From Vitrella brassicaformis (taxonomy: Eukaryota > Sar > Vitrellaceae): a DNA stretch of 64,000 nt. Under the pieces are notes generated by a model that was not told the DNA's origin, made no database searches, and worked only from the letters and a program-made list of their open reading frames with translations. Location of the stretch: the NCBI GenBank assembly GCA_001179505.1, contig CDMY01000305.1, positions 73,878-137,877 on the forward strand. The letters run 5' to 3'. Of this stretch, positions 44,005 through 54,831 are shown one piece after another. Each line of letters begins with the position of its first letter. Positions within the stretch are counted from its first letter, which is position 1. Position numbers and translations under genes: made by a program.

Positions 44005-46461
44005 TCATGCATCTCGTTTGGTGACTCGGAGGGCGAGGTTGGCCGGTGCCACGGTGAGTGACAGCAGCGGCATCACACGGTCTTTGCCGTCAAGGCTCAC
44101 CGAGAAGGATCGCAGCAGAGACGAGATGATGACCTGGGCCTCTTGCCTGACACACACACAATTAAGCACACAACGGACACAACACTGGCTGCATGACATC
44201 GACATCCATCCGCTTTTTGCCTGTCTGCCCGGTCTCAGTTCAGCTGACATGGCGAATTTCTGTCCGATGCAGTTCCTGGGTCCCGCGCTGAATGGGAGGA
44301 ATGCATCTGAGTGCGCCATTGGCTGCGACGTGCCCTCAGTGCCCTCCATCCACCGCTCCGGCCGGAAGACCGAGGGCGCCGGCCAGTAGCGAGCGTCGTT
44401 CTGCACTGCCATGAAGTTCAGCCACACAATCGTACCTGAAGGAGACGTAGATAGACGCACACGGCGGTCGACGTGGGCACAGATGGTGTGGGGTGCGTCC
44501 AGGCATACATACCTTTGGGCAGAGTGATGCCGTTGACTGTGAGCGGCTCCTTCAGGAGGCGGTCGACAAACGGGACGATCGGCCGCACTCTGCAATTATG
44601 TATGCAATGAATGCCACACAGGGAGAGGAAGGGACCACCACTGGTCGATGGCTGGCACCAATCTCACTGTGTGTGTGGCGGACTGACTGACCTCATGACC
44701 TCCTTGAGGACGCATCTGAGGTATTCCAGTTTGGGGAGCTCGTCGAACGTGATGGGCCGCCCACCCAAATCATCAATCTCACTCTGCACCTTACCCTACA
44801 CACACACACACACACACAGACGCATGGAGCCTGTCCCAGCCCCCCATTAATGATGTGACTTACCTGCACGTCTGGGTGTTTGGATAGGAAGTAAAGCGTC
44901 CAGGAAACCAAGTTGCTCGTCGTTTCGTGACCTACACAGCAACCACATATATTGTGGTTTGGTTGATGCTCTCCCTCGTCCCTCCTTTCACCCTCTGTGT
45001 GATGTTGGTCTTGTGTGTGCCCCTCCCCCGCTCCCCTCCCCCCGCCCCACCGACCTGCGACAAGGAAGGTGAGTGCCTCGTCGACGATTTGTTTGTCGGG
45101 CATGTTGCCGACCGCCAGGAGCTCGTCCAGCAGGTCCTTGGCCTCCTCACCGCGCACGTCCACCGACCCAGCGGCGCGACGACGGGCTATCTCGTTGATG
45201 ATCCGACGACGCATACGCCTGACGGATGGCGCACACACACACGCATGTATCCCTCCTCCCTCTGTCGGTGTCTCCATGTGTGTGTGTGTGTGTGTGTTTA
45301 CTTGACGAGGATCTGGACGCCCAGGCCTGACGGCAGGGGCACGTACATCCACGCGTGGCCGAGGAGGTGTCTGCCCATCCAGAACATCGGGTAGCCGTTG
45401 ACCTTCTCCCACGCCCAAACGAGCCAGTCGACGTCGAACTCACACCGGGCGAAGGCCGCGTCGCACATGACGCGAAGCGTCAGGGCACTGACAGAGAGAG
45501 CATCACGCCACGCCGGTCCCAGTGTCTCGTTCGTGATCTCTGTCTCTGTCTTTTAACCTGATGTCGTGTTTGCCGATGGTTGTGCCGTCGGTGCTCTTGG
45601 CCGCCTTGTCCTGCAGCTGCTGCACCAGCCTGTCGGCATTCCTGGTCATGAACTTGTGCACCGCCTTCAAAGTGCTGAAGTGAAACAGGGGCGTGAGCAG
45701 CTTCCTTTGCCGCTGCCACAGCGCACCGCTCGACGTCACCAGCCTGCATGGCATGGGCGGCACAAATGACACAGATGACTGACACAAACAGACAGACACC
45801 CCTGTGTGTGCTCATTCGCTTACCCATGTCCCACCATCTCCACGAGTGTTTCGTAGAATGGCGACTTTGGGTACTTGTCGGGGTCTGCGAGCACCTCAGC
45901 AATGGCGGCCGGCTGGTTGACGCCCACCACTCGGCGGCCCTCGAAGTCAGGGCCGACGTCCACCACCTGACATGGACACACATGACACGCACAGAGAACA
46001 GACAGACAGACAGACAGACAGACATGGAAGGGCGTATCAATGAATGCAGCGAATGCCGGGAGTGTCGACGTCCATATCTCCTTGTGTGTACCGTACCTCC
46101 AGGAACTGGTCTGGATGCTCGGGATCCCTGGCACAGACAGACAGACAGACACTCATTCACTCACTCACTCATTCATCCCTTCCCCGTCTGCCTTCTCCCA
46201 CTCTCACCGCCAGTCCTCGAGCAGTCCATCGAGGCCTTTATCCTTCCCCTCGCGCGCCGCAAACGCCCGCACGAACGGCATGACGCCCTTCCTGGGCGCC
46301 AGGTCTTTGTACTCTCTGTTGCGCATCAAGTAGCGGGTGACGGAGCAGACGCACTGGCCGACCACACATGCCGACACACTGCCGGCGCCGATGACCACGG
46401 CGCACTTTGCTGTCGTCCAGAGAATGTCGCCGGCCGTGTCCGTCTTAAGCGAGAAGTCCAT
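44005..46461 (-). CDS. Cytochrome P450 monooxygenase
   Basis: Multi-exon gene from ATG 46461 to a stop at 44005. The N-terminus has a membrane anchor (CAVVIGAGSVSACVVGQCV), so the enzyme is probably on the ER. Landmarks in order: the W-R helix C region (GALWQRQRKLLTPLFHFSTL, about 45730-45670); I-helix AGHETTSNLVSWTLYFLSKH (AGxETT, about 44935-44880); LPKLEYLRCVLKEVMR with the ExxR charge pair as EVMR (about 44735-44695); GTIVWLNFMAVQ; FRPERWMEG (PERF-like); and the heme loop FLPFSAGPRNCIGQKFA, with the cysteine ligand at about 44270. The C-terminus ends VTKRDA. The overall pattern recalls the CYP4/CYP97 clan, uncertain. It uses O2 and a reductase to oxidise a small lipophilic substrate that cannot be named from sequence. 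Confidence 0.93.
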
Positions 46462-46939
46462 CGTCGTGAATCAATCGACGAGTGGAGAGAGGGGCAGAGA
46501 GAGAGGGCCCGTTCACTCCGTGTACAGTGTACAACCGGTTCTCTCGCGGAAGACTCAAAGGCAAAGGGTTTAGGGTTTAGGGCTTAGGGTTTAGAACCCT
46601 TTGACCTCAAACCCTGAGGGGAGCGCGCGTGACAGCTTCCCCAGGCTGACGGTATATCTTCCACACCCCCTGTGCTGTAGTGATCAGTTGTTGTTTCGCT
46701 CGTGCACATCCGAGACCCTTCGTTGACACTATCGACACGCCTCGACGAACCACTCCACTTCGAGCACGCCTAGTGTGCAACAGAGCTCTACCAGCGCAGC
46801 AGAGAGTCCACAACGAGCCACTGCTCTCTGTGAAAATCTGTGAAGACCACTAGCCCGTTGCAGCGTGTGTCAGCGGTGTCGACGGCATGCGGCTGACGTG
46901 AGCTCCCTTCTTCGGTCCATCTATTCATCTACTCCAGCC
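46462..46939. promoter_or_regulatory. Divergent promoter region containing interstitial telomere-like repeats
   Basis: 478 bp between the P450 start (46461) and the giant repeat-protein start (46940). The telomere-like block lies 105-135 bp upstream of the P450 ATG. The rest is unique sequence. Confidence 0.5.
46566..46594 (+). repeat. Interstitial TTTAGGG telomere-like tract
   Basis: GGGTTTAGGGTTTAGGG followed by CTTAGGGTTTAG: about four units of the plant/alveolate TTTAGGG repeat with one variant base. Immediately after come AACCCTTT and CAAACCCTGAGG, i.e. half-sites in the opposite orientation. Located in a promoter, not at a scaffold end. Confidence 0.9.
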
Positions 46940-47600
46940 ATGGCTGATCCGACGGAGCGCCCCCCGCCCCTCCCACCAACCACCCTCGCCCAACCCAAAG
47001 TCAAGCATGCCCAGGCGAGACCTTCCCCACCCCCTTTCCCGCCCCTGGCCTCGAGAAGCGGCCTTGCAGGCGTGCATGCAGCTGGTTCACACCCATCGGC
47101 TGGCGCGGCCGCAGATAGAATGGACGAGCTGCTTCCTCCCTCACCCCCACCCCCTCCCCAATTCCCTGGCGGCACCCGTACCAAGGCACGGCCGGCCGGT
47201 GGGGCGGATCAGCAGCTACTTGACATGATGGCTGTCGAGGAGATCGATCGGCAGGGTCCGCCTTTGCTACGGGGTGGTTCCCTGCCGCGACGAGGGAGTG
47301 TTCTTTGCGACGAGGAAGATGCTCTCATGGTGGCTGGCACACAGAGGGAGAGGGGGAGGGGGAGGGGCAGGGGCAGGGGGAGAGAGATGGCCCTGTCGAG
47401 GAGCCCTCCCTTATCGCAGCAGCACCCTGCCAGCTTTGACGAGTGTCTTGATGGCGGCCGTGGCCAGGGTGAAGGAGCCAACCTTGACGTGACGATGAAG
47501 GACGCCACAAGCAACATGCGCAGAAAGGCGGCTGCGGCTCGCGAGAATGGCAAATCGGCACGTGTCCGGAACCGCGCAGGCCCCATCTCACAACCACAGC

Positions 47601-47636
<36 letters not shown>

Positions 47637-50600
47637 CGATCGTCAATGGCACCGCCAGCCATATCAACGAAAGGGGGTTTCAGCCAGATGAGCGTCCATC
47701 CAGTGCAGCAGATCGACATGACCTCCCCGCTGCTGCTGCTGCCGCCGCCGCTGGTGCCCGTGCGAGCGGACAGAATGGCGTGTCTACTGGTGCTCTGCAG
47801 CTGCAGCTCGCTGAGTCGGCGAATGGGGGCCGTGCTGCGGGCAACAATCAAAGCATTCGCTACCTACCCATATACACCCACCCACCCATTGCAATCAACG
47901 AGGCTGGAAAGGCCCCCGCTCTAGCGGGGGCCGGTGGCCATATGTCTAGGGGCAGGGGCGGCTCGGCTGCTGGTCCTGCGGCCGCATCCATGCAGGCAGG
48001 CCCGCCGCGTGCTGCAGAGGCGTCGGATGCAGATGTAAGCATTGCAGTTGCATTGCAGGCACTGCACTGTGTTTGTCCAATGTGCCTGTATGTCTGTTTG
48101 GGTGGGTGCTCCGTTCAGGTTCGTCAGGCCCAGGTGATGGCCAAGGCCCGTGCGCAGCTGCAGGCAGTCCTGAGCACAGCGGTCGACGCGATCGTGCAGG
48201 AGCAGTTCAAAACCACGCCTCTCGGGGACACGTTCACGAACGGCCCATCAGGTGTGTATGCAGCAAGCCACGCACATCTATATCATTGCCTTCTCTCTCT
48301 GTCTGTATATGTGTGTGTGTGTGTGTGTGTGGTGGTGGTGGGGGGTTGCAGCAGGCGATGCTGCTCAAGCCCAGCTGGTCCTGGACCTGTCGGCGGCTGC
48401 TGCCGCTGCCGTCCCGTCGTCCTCTGCATCAGCGTCAGCGTCAGCAGGAGCAGGCCGTGGCGGTCCTGCGGCATCAGCGGCAGCGGACGCCCTTATGCAG
48501 CTGATGCCCTTGACCTCTGCTGTCGACTCTCCTCCTGAGATGGTTTCCCCAGGCACCGTCCGCGCCTTCAACATGCGGTGGCTGAACAAGGACTACATGG
48601 TCGTCAAGGATAAAGTGTTCGGTGAGTGAGCACAGCACAGCACACCCATCACACAGACCCATCACACACATCCGATCGATCGCTGCATTGCATTCAGGCG
48701 GTTATGCGCCGATGGGTGATGCCTTCGAGCGCGCATCGAGTCATGAAGGCCTCGACCCCCAGGCAGTCCTCCCCCACCGCCTGATGCTCGACTTCCTTGC
48801 ACACCCCCCACCCTGGACGACGGAGCGCACTCGCCTTCTCGGCCTGCGGTTTGTGGTGTGGTTTGGGGGGGCGTGGCGGGTGCTGATGGACGAGGTGCCG
48901 GGCCAGGCGGAGATCTTCGCGCCGGCATCCATGACGCCCCCGGCCGTGCGGTGGACGCTCGAGCAGGCACTCAAGCGGCGAGATGCTCGTTGTGCGTCAA
49001 GAGGGGTGCCGCCCTCGGGTGTGTTCAAAGCGTTCTCGTTCATTGAACAGGCTGGTGAGAAGAGGAGACAGAGAGAGAGAGCAGAAAATGATACATGGGT
49101 TGGGCTCGGGTGTCACCTCTGTCTGTGTGTGTTGTGTCAGCGTTGAGGCCTTCCCTGGAGCATCATCTGTTCGACGCCCACGACACTCTCTGCCTGGCCC
49201 AGGCGCTGTACAGCTCGAGTTCCCCCGCCACGACCAAGTACATCACATTCGACCCCATCTTGAGGGAGTACAGGTGCGTCCTTCCCCCAGGCGTCTCCAT
49301 GATTGCACCCCATCTGCTGTCGCACCCTGCCCGCCGCGAGCCAATCCATGACCCCACCACGCTGCGGCACATCCAAGCGGCCCTGGCGTCCTTGGTCACC
49401 TGGCGCGACACAATGGTCGATGGACTTGCACGAGCCGCCCCTCTACCCACTGGGCCGAGCCGTGTTCCCAGCGCCGCCCCCCTTCAGCAGCTGATCCCCC
49501 GTCCTCTTCCGCCCCAGCAGCAGAATCACCACCGTGGTGGGCCCCCACCGCCATCCTCGCGACGCCCTGGCCCCAACACACATCCCTCACACATCCCTCT
49601 GGCCAGCGTGCCGCCCCCTGGAGCCGACCAAGATGATGACAATGGTGTCAATTACATCAACCGAGGGGGGAATGTGCTGGCAGTGGTGCAGGGGAAGGTG
49701 GTGGCTGAGGCCGATGGCGGCGGCCGCGAGAGGCGCAAGCGCAAGAAAGCCGTCAAGGACGACGACAGCTTCCCCTCCCCCAGGCGCAGCAGGGCTGCCA
49801 GCAAGGCCAAGGCCAAGGTCAAGCAGCAGCAGCAGCAGCAGCGGAGGCCGCGGCAGGAGCAGAACCGTGACCATGACGACGATCGCGACGAGGACGAGGA
49901 TGACGACGAGTCAGAGGAGGACATTCCTCTGTGGCGGCGCCTCGTGGATGGTCAGGGGTCGGATGAGAAGGAGGAGGACGACCGGTCGAGCGGCTCAGGC
50001 TTGCCCGACAGGAGCGAGGCCGCAACGAGCGAGGCGGGCGAGACAAAGGAGGAGTACCTGACACACTGCGAGAAGTGGAGAGTGGTGGCGCAGAAGCTGC
50101 TCGGCAAGCTGCAGGGGGGAAATGGGGCGTTCGGACGCCGATTCATCTACTGGTGCGTGGGTGTGTCACACACACATCACAGTACAGCACACGGCGCACA
50201 AAGCGTCCATCGTCCGTCCGCTCTCATTGTCTTATATCATCATTTGTGTCACTTTCAGGGACTACGGTGCTCGTCACGTCGATCTCTCCGAGCACACGGG
50301 CTCCAGTGTGTACGGCGCCTTCCATGTCGACTTCACCTACGCCCTCCGCAAGCGGAACATGCCAGACGCCCCGGCCCAGCCCCCCTCTCCCTCATTCGTC
50401 CCAGAGCGATGGACACGCCAGGCCATGCAGAAGGCTCTCGATGAAGCCGTCAAGGCCCGCGACCTGCACGCCAGTCTCCTGCAGCTCGACGGCAACACCA
50501 CAAGTGAGGCCGACGAGCTGCCCGCGGCCGCCAACAACCACGCCGAGGGGAGCAATGATGGTGACGACGATGAGGCGGACGATGAGGAGCAGAGCGGGCA

Positions 50601-53018
50601 GGACTTCCTGAAGGCCGTTGCGGTGTGGAAGGCGCGCGCTACCGAGCTGATGGACAGGCTGGAGGACTCGGACCCGAACCAGCCCCTTGGCCGCATGTAC
50701 ATCACCTGGAGGCCCACAGGCCTCGCCCGAGAAGGTCTGAAGGTCCCGCTACGGCGGCCATACGGTGCCTGGAGAGTCGATCGCAGCAAGTCTGACACGT
50801 TTCCCGTCCGCTATACCTCCCCCTCGTACGTCCCTGACGAGTGGACCATGGCTGGGCTGCGCAGGGCACTGAAGGCCGCTCTCGACGATCGAGCCAAGAT
50901 GGTGGAGAGGGGTGCATCGTTCGCCAGGGCGTATCGCAGCAAGCGGGACAACGAGGAGGCTCAGGCTGAGCTGGAGCGGAAGAAGAAGGCAAAAGAGCGA
51001 GAGGGCGGTCAGCGGGGCGGGCGTAGCCCTCCGGATGATAGGGCGGCGGCGGCGTCCTTTGATCCGAAGGAGGCGAAGGAGACTACGAAGGAGACCAAGG
51101 GTAGAGGGGGAGGGAGGGGGGACAGCAAGCTGCAGCCCATGGCCAAGCTGCAGCCCATGGCCAACAAGCTGCTGGCCGACCTTACACGCACCTATGGAGC
51201 GGACAGAAGACAGAATGTCTACTTCGACGGCCTCAAGAAGAAGGTAGATCAGATCGGTCAATGAAGCTCCACTCCAATTCACACGACACTCACGAGCAAA
51301 GCATGTCGGTCTGTGTCTGTGTCTGTCTGGATGTCTCATGCAGTATCGTGTTGACGTGTGGCGTCACTCCTACCGATCGGCTCCCATCGGCCCCGAGGAG
51401 CGCACCTACACTGGCCTCCGTGCAGCCCTGGCGCAGGCACTCGAGATCCGTGCCCACGCGACCAACCGCTACTCGCCCGAGCGAGAGGACCCCACGGCAG
51501 CAGAGGATGAGAACAGGAAGCGGTCCAAGAACAACATGCGCGTCGCCGACTTCCGCGCCATCCTCTCCCTCTGGCGGCGCGTGGCCGACGTGCTCCTCGA
51601 CCGACTCGACAACTCCGCCTACATCTCCTGGCAGTCTCCCCCCGATAACGATACTGGGTTTGGTGACTACGGCCACTTCCAGGTGAGGATCGCCACCACC
51701 GAGCGTGAGCGTGAGCGCGAGCCCCTGTCGGCTTCCTTCCACCCGGCGAATTGGACAATGACCGGACTTTCGGAGGCTCTGGGGCAGGCTGTCCAGTGGC
51801 GCGGCCAGATGCTGAACTACAGGCGCCTTCAGCTGCCCCCGCCCCCGCCTCCAAGAGCACCAGCCGAAGAGGAGCCACCCGATGACGACGACTACCAGGA
51901 GATGGACGAGGAGGATACAGGCATGGATGAGGCTGCCCACCATCGCGCTGTCGATCGGGATCGGAAGGGACAGAAGAAGGAGCGGCAGCACCGCCATCGC
52001 CAGCGCCAGCGCGACACTGTGATTCTCGATGAGGCGGCCGTGTCTGTTGGGCAGCCGTCTGCTGCTGCTGCAGCAGCAGCAGCGGCCGTCAAGCAGTCTT
52101 CCGTCGATCGCGAGGAGAGACTCAAACGACGTCAGCTGCAGCAGCAGCAGATCACGTCTTGGACGGCTAGGGAAGGTCGGACCTTGCTGCCTGCGGAGAT
52201 ACGACGGCTGGGGCGCGAAGGACGCGATGAGGCGCAGGAGCAAGATGAGCCCCAGCAGCAGGAGGCAGAGGAAGGTGAGGATGAGAGGGAGAAGAAGCGG
52301 CGCAAAAAGAGCGACGACGACCCGGCCCTGGCAGCCCCAGCTGGTGCTGATGCTGCTGCTGCTGCCGCCGCCGCAGCTGCTGTGGAGGTGTGCGTCAAGG
52401 AGGAGCCGAGGGAGGACAATGCCGAGATGGCTGTGGGGGAGGCAGCGGCAGCGGGGTTGGATCTGGGCGACAGAGGCGAAACGAATGATGACGATGCCGA
52501 GATGGCGACTGAGCAGGAGAAGGAGGACACCGCAGGTGCAGCAGTGGCAGCTACTGAGGGGCAGGAAGCCCCCCAGGACACAGACATGATGGGCGACGAT
52601 GGCAACAACAAAGACGACGAGGTCAGTCAGAGGACACAGACACAACTCATGCATGCGCCGACGATGTCCGCCATCCCATCTCGCTCCCCCTCTCTGTCTG
52701 TGTCCGTGTGGCTGACGTCAGCTGCTCCCTCCCCCTGACATCCCTCCCCCCATGAGCCAACACCACGACCACCAACAGGAGCAGCTGCAGCCGCCACAGG
52801 AGGAGATGGTGCATCCCGACCCACAACAACATCATCACTCTGACATGATGGACATGCAAGCCGTCGGAGAGGGGCGGGGCGACCAAGCACCTGAGCAGCA
52901 CGAAGACGATGGCGCGACGGATACGGCACGTGTGGCAGCCGATGGTACCGGTGGTGGAGGCAATGGTGCGGTGGGGGTGCGTGTGGAGGTTAAGCAGGAG
53001 CCACCCGATCAGCCGTGA
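46940..53018 (+). CDS. Giant low-complexity nuclear-type protein with six divergent AP2-like repeats
   Basis: Start ATG 46940 has good context (GCCATGG); an in-frame ATG at 46865 is possible. The gene spans about 10 exons; joins at 50152/50259, 51243/51344 and 52621/52779 keep frame. N-third: disordered, Pro-rich, RG repeats (RERGRGRGRGRGRE), ten-Gln and poly-Ala runs. From 48847 to 51819 six copies of a unit appear. Each has a short strand ([F/Y]-[I/V]-[T/S/V/Y]-[W/F]), often a second strand with W/F-x-V, then x-P-x-x-W-T-x-x-x-L-x-x-A-L-x-x-A-x-x-x-R. Good examples are SYVPDEWTMAGLRRALKAAL and SFHPANWTMTGLSEALGQAV. Strand-strand-strand-helix order with a buried Trp is that of AP2 DNA-binding domains, hence a possible ApiAP2-like factor. 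The C-third has acidic, Gln and Ala runs, an NLS-like KKRRKK and VKEEPRE/VKQEPPD motifs resembling sumoylation sites. A KLQPMA duplication lies at about 51127-51160. Confidence 0.7.
48847..51819 (+). repeat. Six-copy protein repeat region (AP2-like units)
   Basis: Units at about 48847-48990, 49236-49418, 50137-50487 (split by an intron), 50692-50910, 51211-51460 (split by an intron) and 51614-51819. Units 3-6 are preceded by a helix with W-x-x-x-A-x-x-L-L-x-x-L (for example KARATELMDRLEDS, WRRVADVLLDRLDNS). Linkers are acidic or low complexity. The copies are divergent, so the duplication is old. Confidence 0.65.
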
Positions 53019-53594
53019 TGAGAGTCATTGGACGAGTGACGGCCGTTCGTACTTGTTATTTCTTAGCCGAGATATGTGAGAGGGCGGGTTTGGTGCTTAG
53101 ACAGACGCCTCCCTTGGTTGTGGCTTGGCTTGGCTTGGCGGAGCCTCTTGAGCCACACATCGCTGGCTGTCTTTGACGCGGCAGCCGTAGCTGCACGTGT
53201 GAATGAGAGGATCCGTGAGTGACAGACACTTTGCGTGCGATCGATGCATTGCATTCGTGTCACGTGAGTGATATGTATGTGTCAATTGAAGTATGTATGA
53301 CCATGTGTGTGAATTATCCCCAGTCTGTCTGCAGCCCGGCCGATAAAACGCCCCCTGCATGCTACGCTACGCACAAGCCATCGATAGTCTACACGAAGCG
53401 GGCACTGCAACCGCTTGCTTGAAACCAAAGCCGCCCTTCCTCACTGTTGGCAACAGACAAATCTCTCGCCCGACTCTCTCTGTACACGTAAAGCAGTCAG
53501 CCAGTGCATTAATGCGCCGCCTCATCCCACTCCCCCTCCCCCTCCCGCCATCTATCGACATGCAGGGATGAGCCATTTCCATCTGTCTGTCTGT
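53019..53594. other. Convergent 3' spacer
   Basis: 576 bp between convergent genes; includes TTGGC repeats (53118-53138) and a CCCTCC tract (53529-53548). No coding segment recognised. Confidence 0.5.
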
Positions 53595-54326
53595 CTAAGC
53601 CTCACTGCTTTCGGCGCTCTCGTCTTCCTTGACCTCCTTGCCGAGGAATCGGGCCACGACGGGCGTCAGGGCGACGGTGGGAGGGAACCGAATGGGCGAC
53701 TCGGCCTTGTGCAGCGCGTACGCTATGGCAAACGTGCCCTGATGAAACGAACACCCACAAGCCAGCCATTTACTCTGCTCTGTGTTTGTCCCGTGCTGCC
53801 TCCTCTTCTTGAGCCACTCACTCACCGCCTTGTCGCCGAGTGCCCCGACTTGAATGCCGATCTTCGCCAGCAGTGCCGGCACGTCCACCCCGATGTCGAC
53901 CAGGTAGTAGTTGACCACCAGGCTCACCAAGGTCAGGCTGATGGACGTAATCAGATACGCGCTCCCATACTTCTTGAGCAACTCGCCCGCCGACGCCCGC
54001 CGGCTGCCCGGCTCGCCCTTCTTGTCGCGGAATGTTCGCCAGAGGCCGTACTCGAGGCCGTACTTCTTGGTTGCCTCGTCAGGAGAGATCTTCGCCTCCT
54101 CCTTTTTCTCTGCCTGGTCCTGGTTGACCGCCATATGGAACAGGCGGCCTCTCGATGGCTGCAGGTCCCATCGTCTGCTGCTTGCATCAGTCACAGCTAC
54201 CTTCTCGGATGGCGGCAGCTGGCGTCGGCTCAAGAGCCGCGGTGGCGACACGTAGGCATGGATGGCTGACGGCAGGACAAGGCCCAGAATGAAGAGGAAG
54301 GCTGACAGCAACGATGCAGGCTGCAT
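53595..54326 (-). CDS. DUF1279 (FAM210-like) membrane protein, probably plastid-targeted
   Basis: Two exons, 54326-53826 and 53738-53595, 214 residues. The start is a signal peptide (MQPASLLSAFLFILGLVLPS) followed by an S/R/P-rich transit-like region, with an aromatic residue near the predicted cleavage (HAYVSPP). The DUF1279 core is clear: LLKKYGSAYLITSISLTLVS, VNYYLVDIGVDVPALLAKIG, then in exon 2 GTFAIAYALHKAESPIRFPP and TVALTPVVARFLG. One membrane helix (ISLTLVSLVVNYYLV) is visible. Family members occur in chloroplasts of plants and algae and in mitochondria (FAM210) of animals, with roles in organelle maintenance or translation that remain poorly defined. The telo-box TTAGGGTTT lies 40-48 bp upstream of the ATG. 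Confidence 0.9.
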   Translation of the reverse strand: MQPASLLSAFLFILGLVLPSAIHAYVSPPRLLSRRQLPPSEKVAVTDASSRRWDLQPSRGRLFHMAVNQDQAEKKEEAKISPDEATKKYGLEYGLWRTFRDKKGEPGSRRASAGELLKKYGSAYLITSISLTLVSLVVNYYLVDIGVDVPALLAKIGIQVGALGDKAVSEWLKKRRQHGTNTEQSKWLACGCSFHQGTFAIAYALHKAESPIRFPPTVALTPVVARFLGKEVKEDESAESSEA

Positions 54327-54610
54327 TGGAAGACTACGAGCTTGAGCTGAAGTCAGACAAAGGCGTTAGGGTTTCGCGGCCTGGAAGATCATTGTAACTC
54401 ATCCATTCACTCATCTGCAGTGCAGTGCAGCACTGTTCATAACTCCTCACCCTTTCCTTGACGCATCGCTTCAGTGATTGTAATCGTCATTTGCTGAGAT
54501 GCGATTGGATGCGTGGGCGCATTGGCGCGTCTAATCTACCTCAGGGCCCCTCTGCCGCACGCCAGCAAGTGAGGCAATGGCAATGGCACGCAGCAGTGAC
54601 GTGTGCACAG

Positions 54611-54641
<31 letters not shown>

Positions 54642-54831
54642 GAGAGAGAGAGAGAGACAGACAGACAGTCATGGGATGAATATCGACAGCAAAAAAACAG
54701 CCAGCTCCCTCGTACTACTTATCCAAAGCGCACCCACCCACCACACCCATCCCACCCATCCCACCCACCCCACCCACAAGCCATCAGTTATCTATCTTAT
54801 CGTGCCTCTTCCTCTGTCTGCCCCATCCAAT
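54327..54831. promoter_or_regulatory. Spacer with telo-box, long (CA)n and (CCCA)n repeats
   Basis: 505 bp upstream of the DUF1279 gene and downstream of the 54832 gene (same strand). Contains the reverse telo-box TTAGGGTTT (54366-54374), (CA)15 then (GA)n at 54609-54660, and CACCC repeats at 54740-54776. Confidence 0.55.

Noticed and set aside
46566-46594. Scaffold end or chromosome terminus
   Set aside because: Only about four telomere-like units, flanked on both sides by ordinary genes.
51290-52654. 454-codon minus-strand open frame
   Set aside because: Antisense of the Gln/Ala/acid-rich exon of the giant repeat protein; Leu/Ser runs are mirror images of CAG/GCA repeats.
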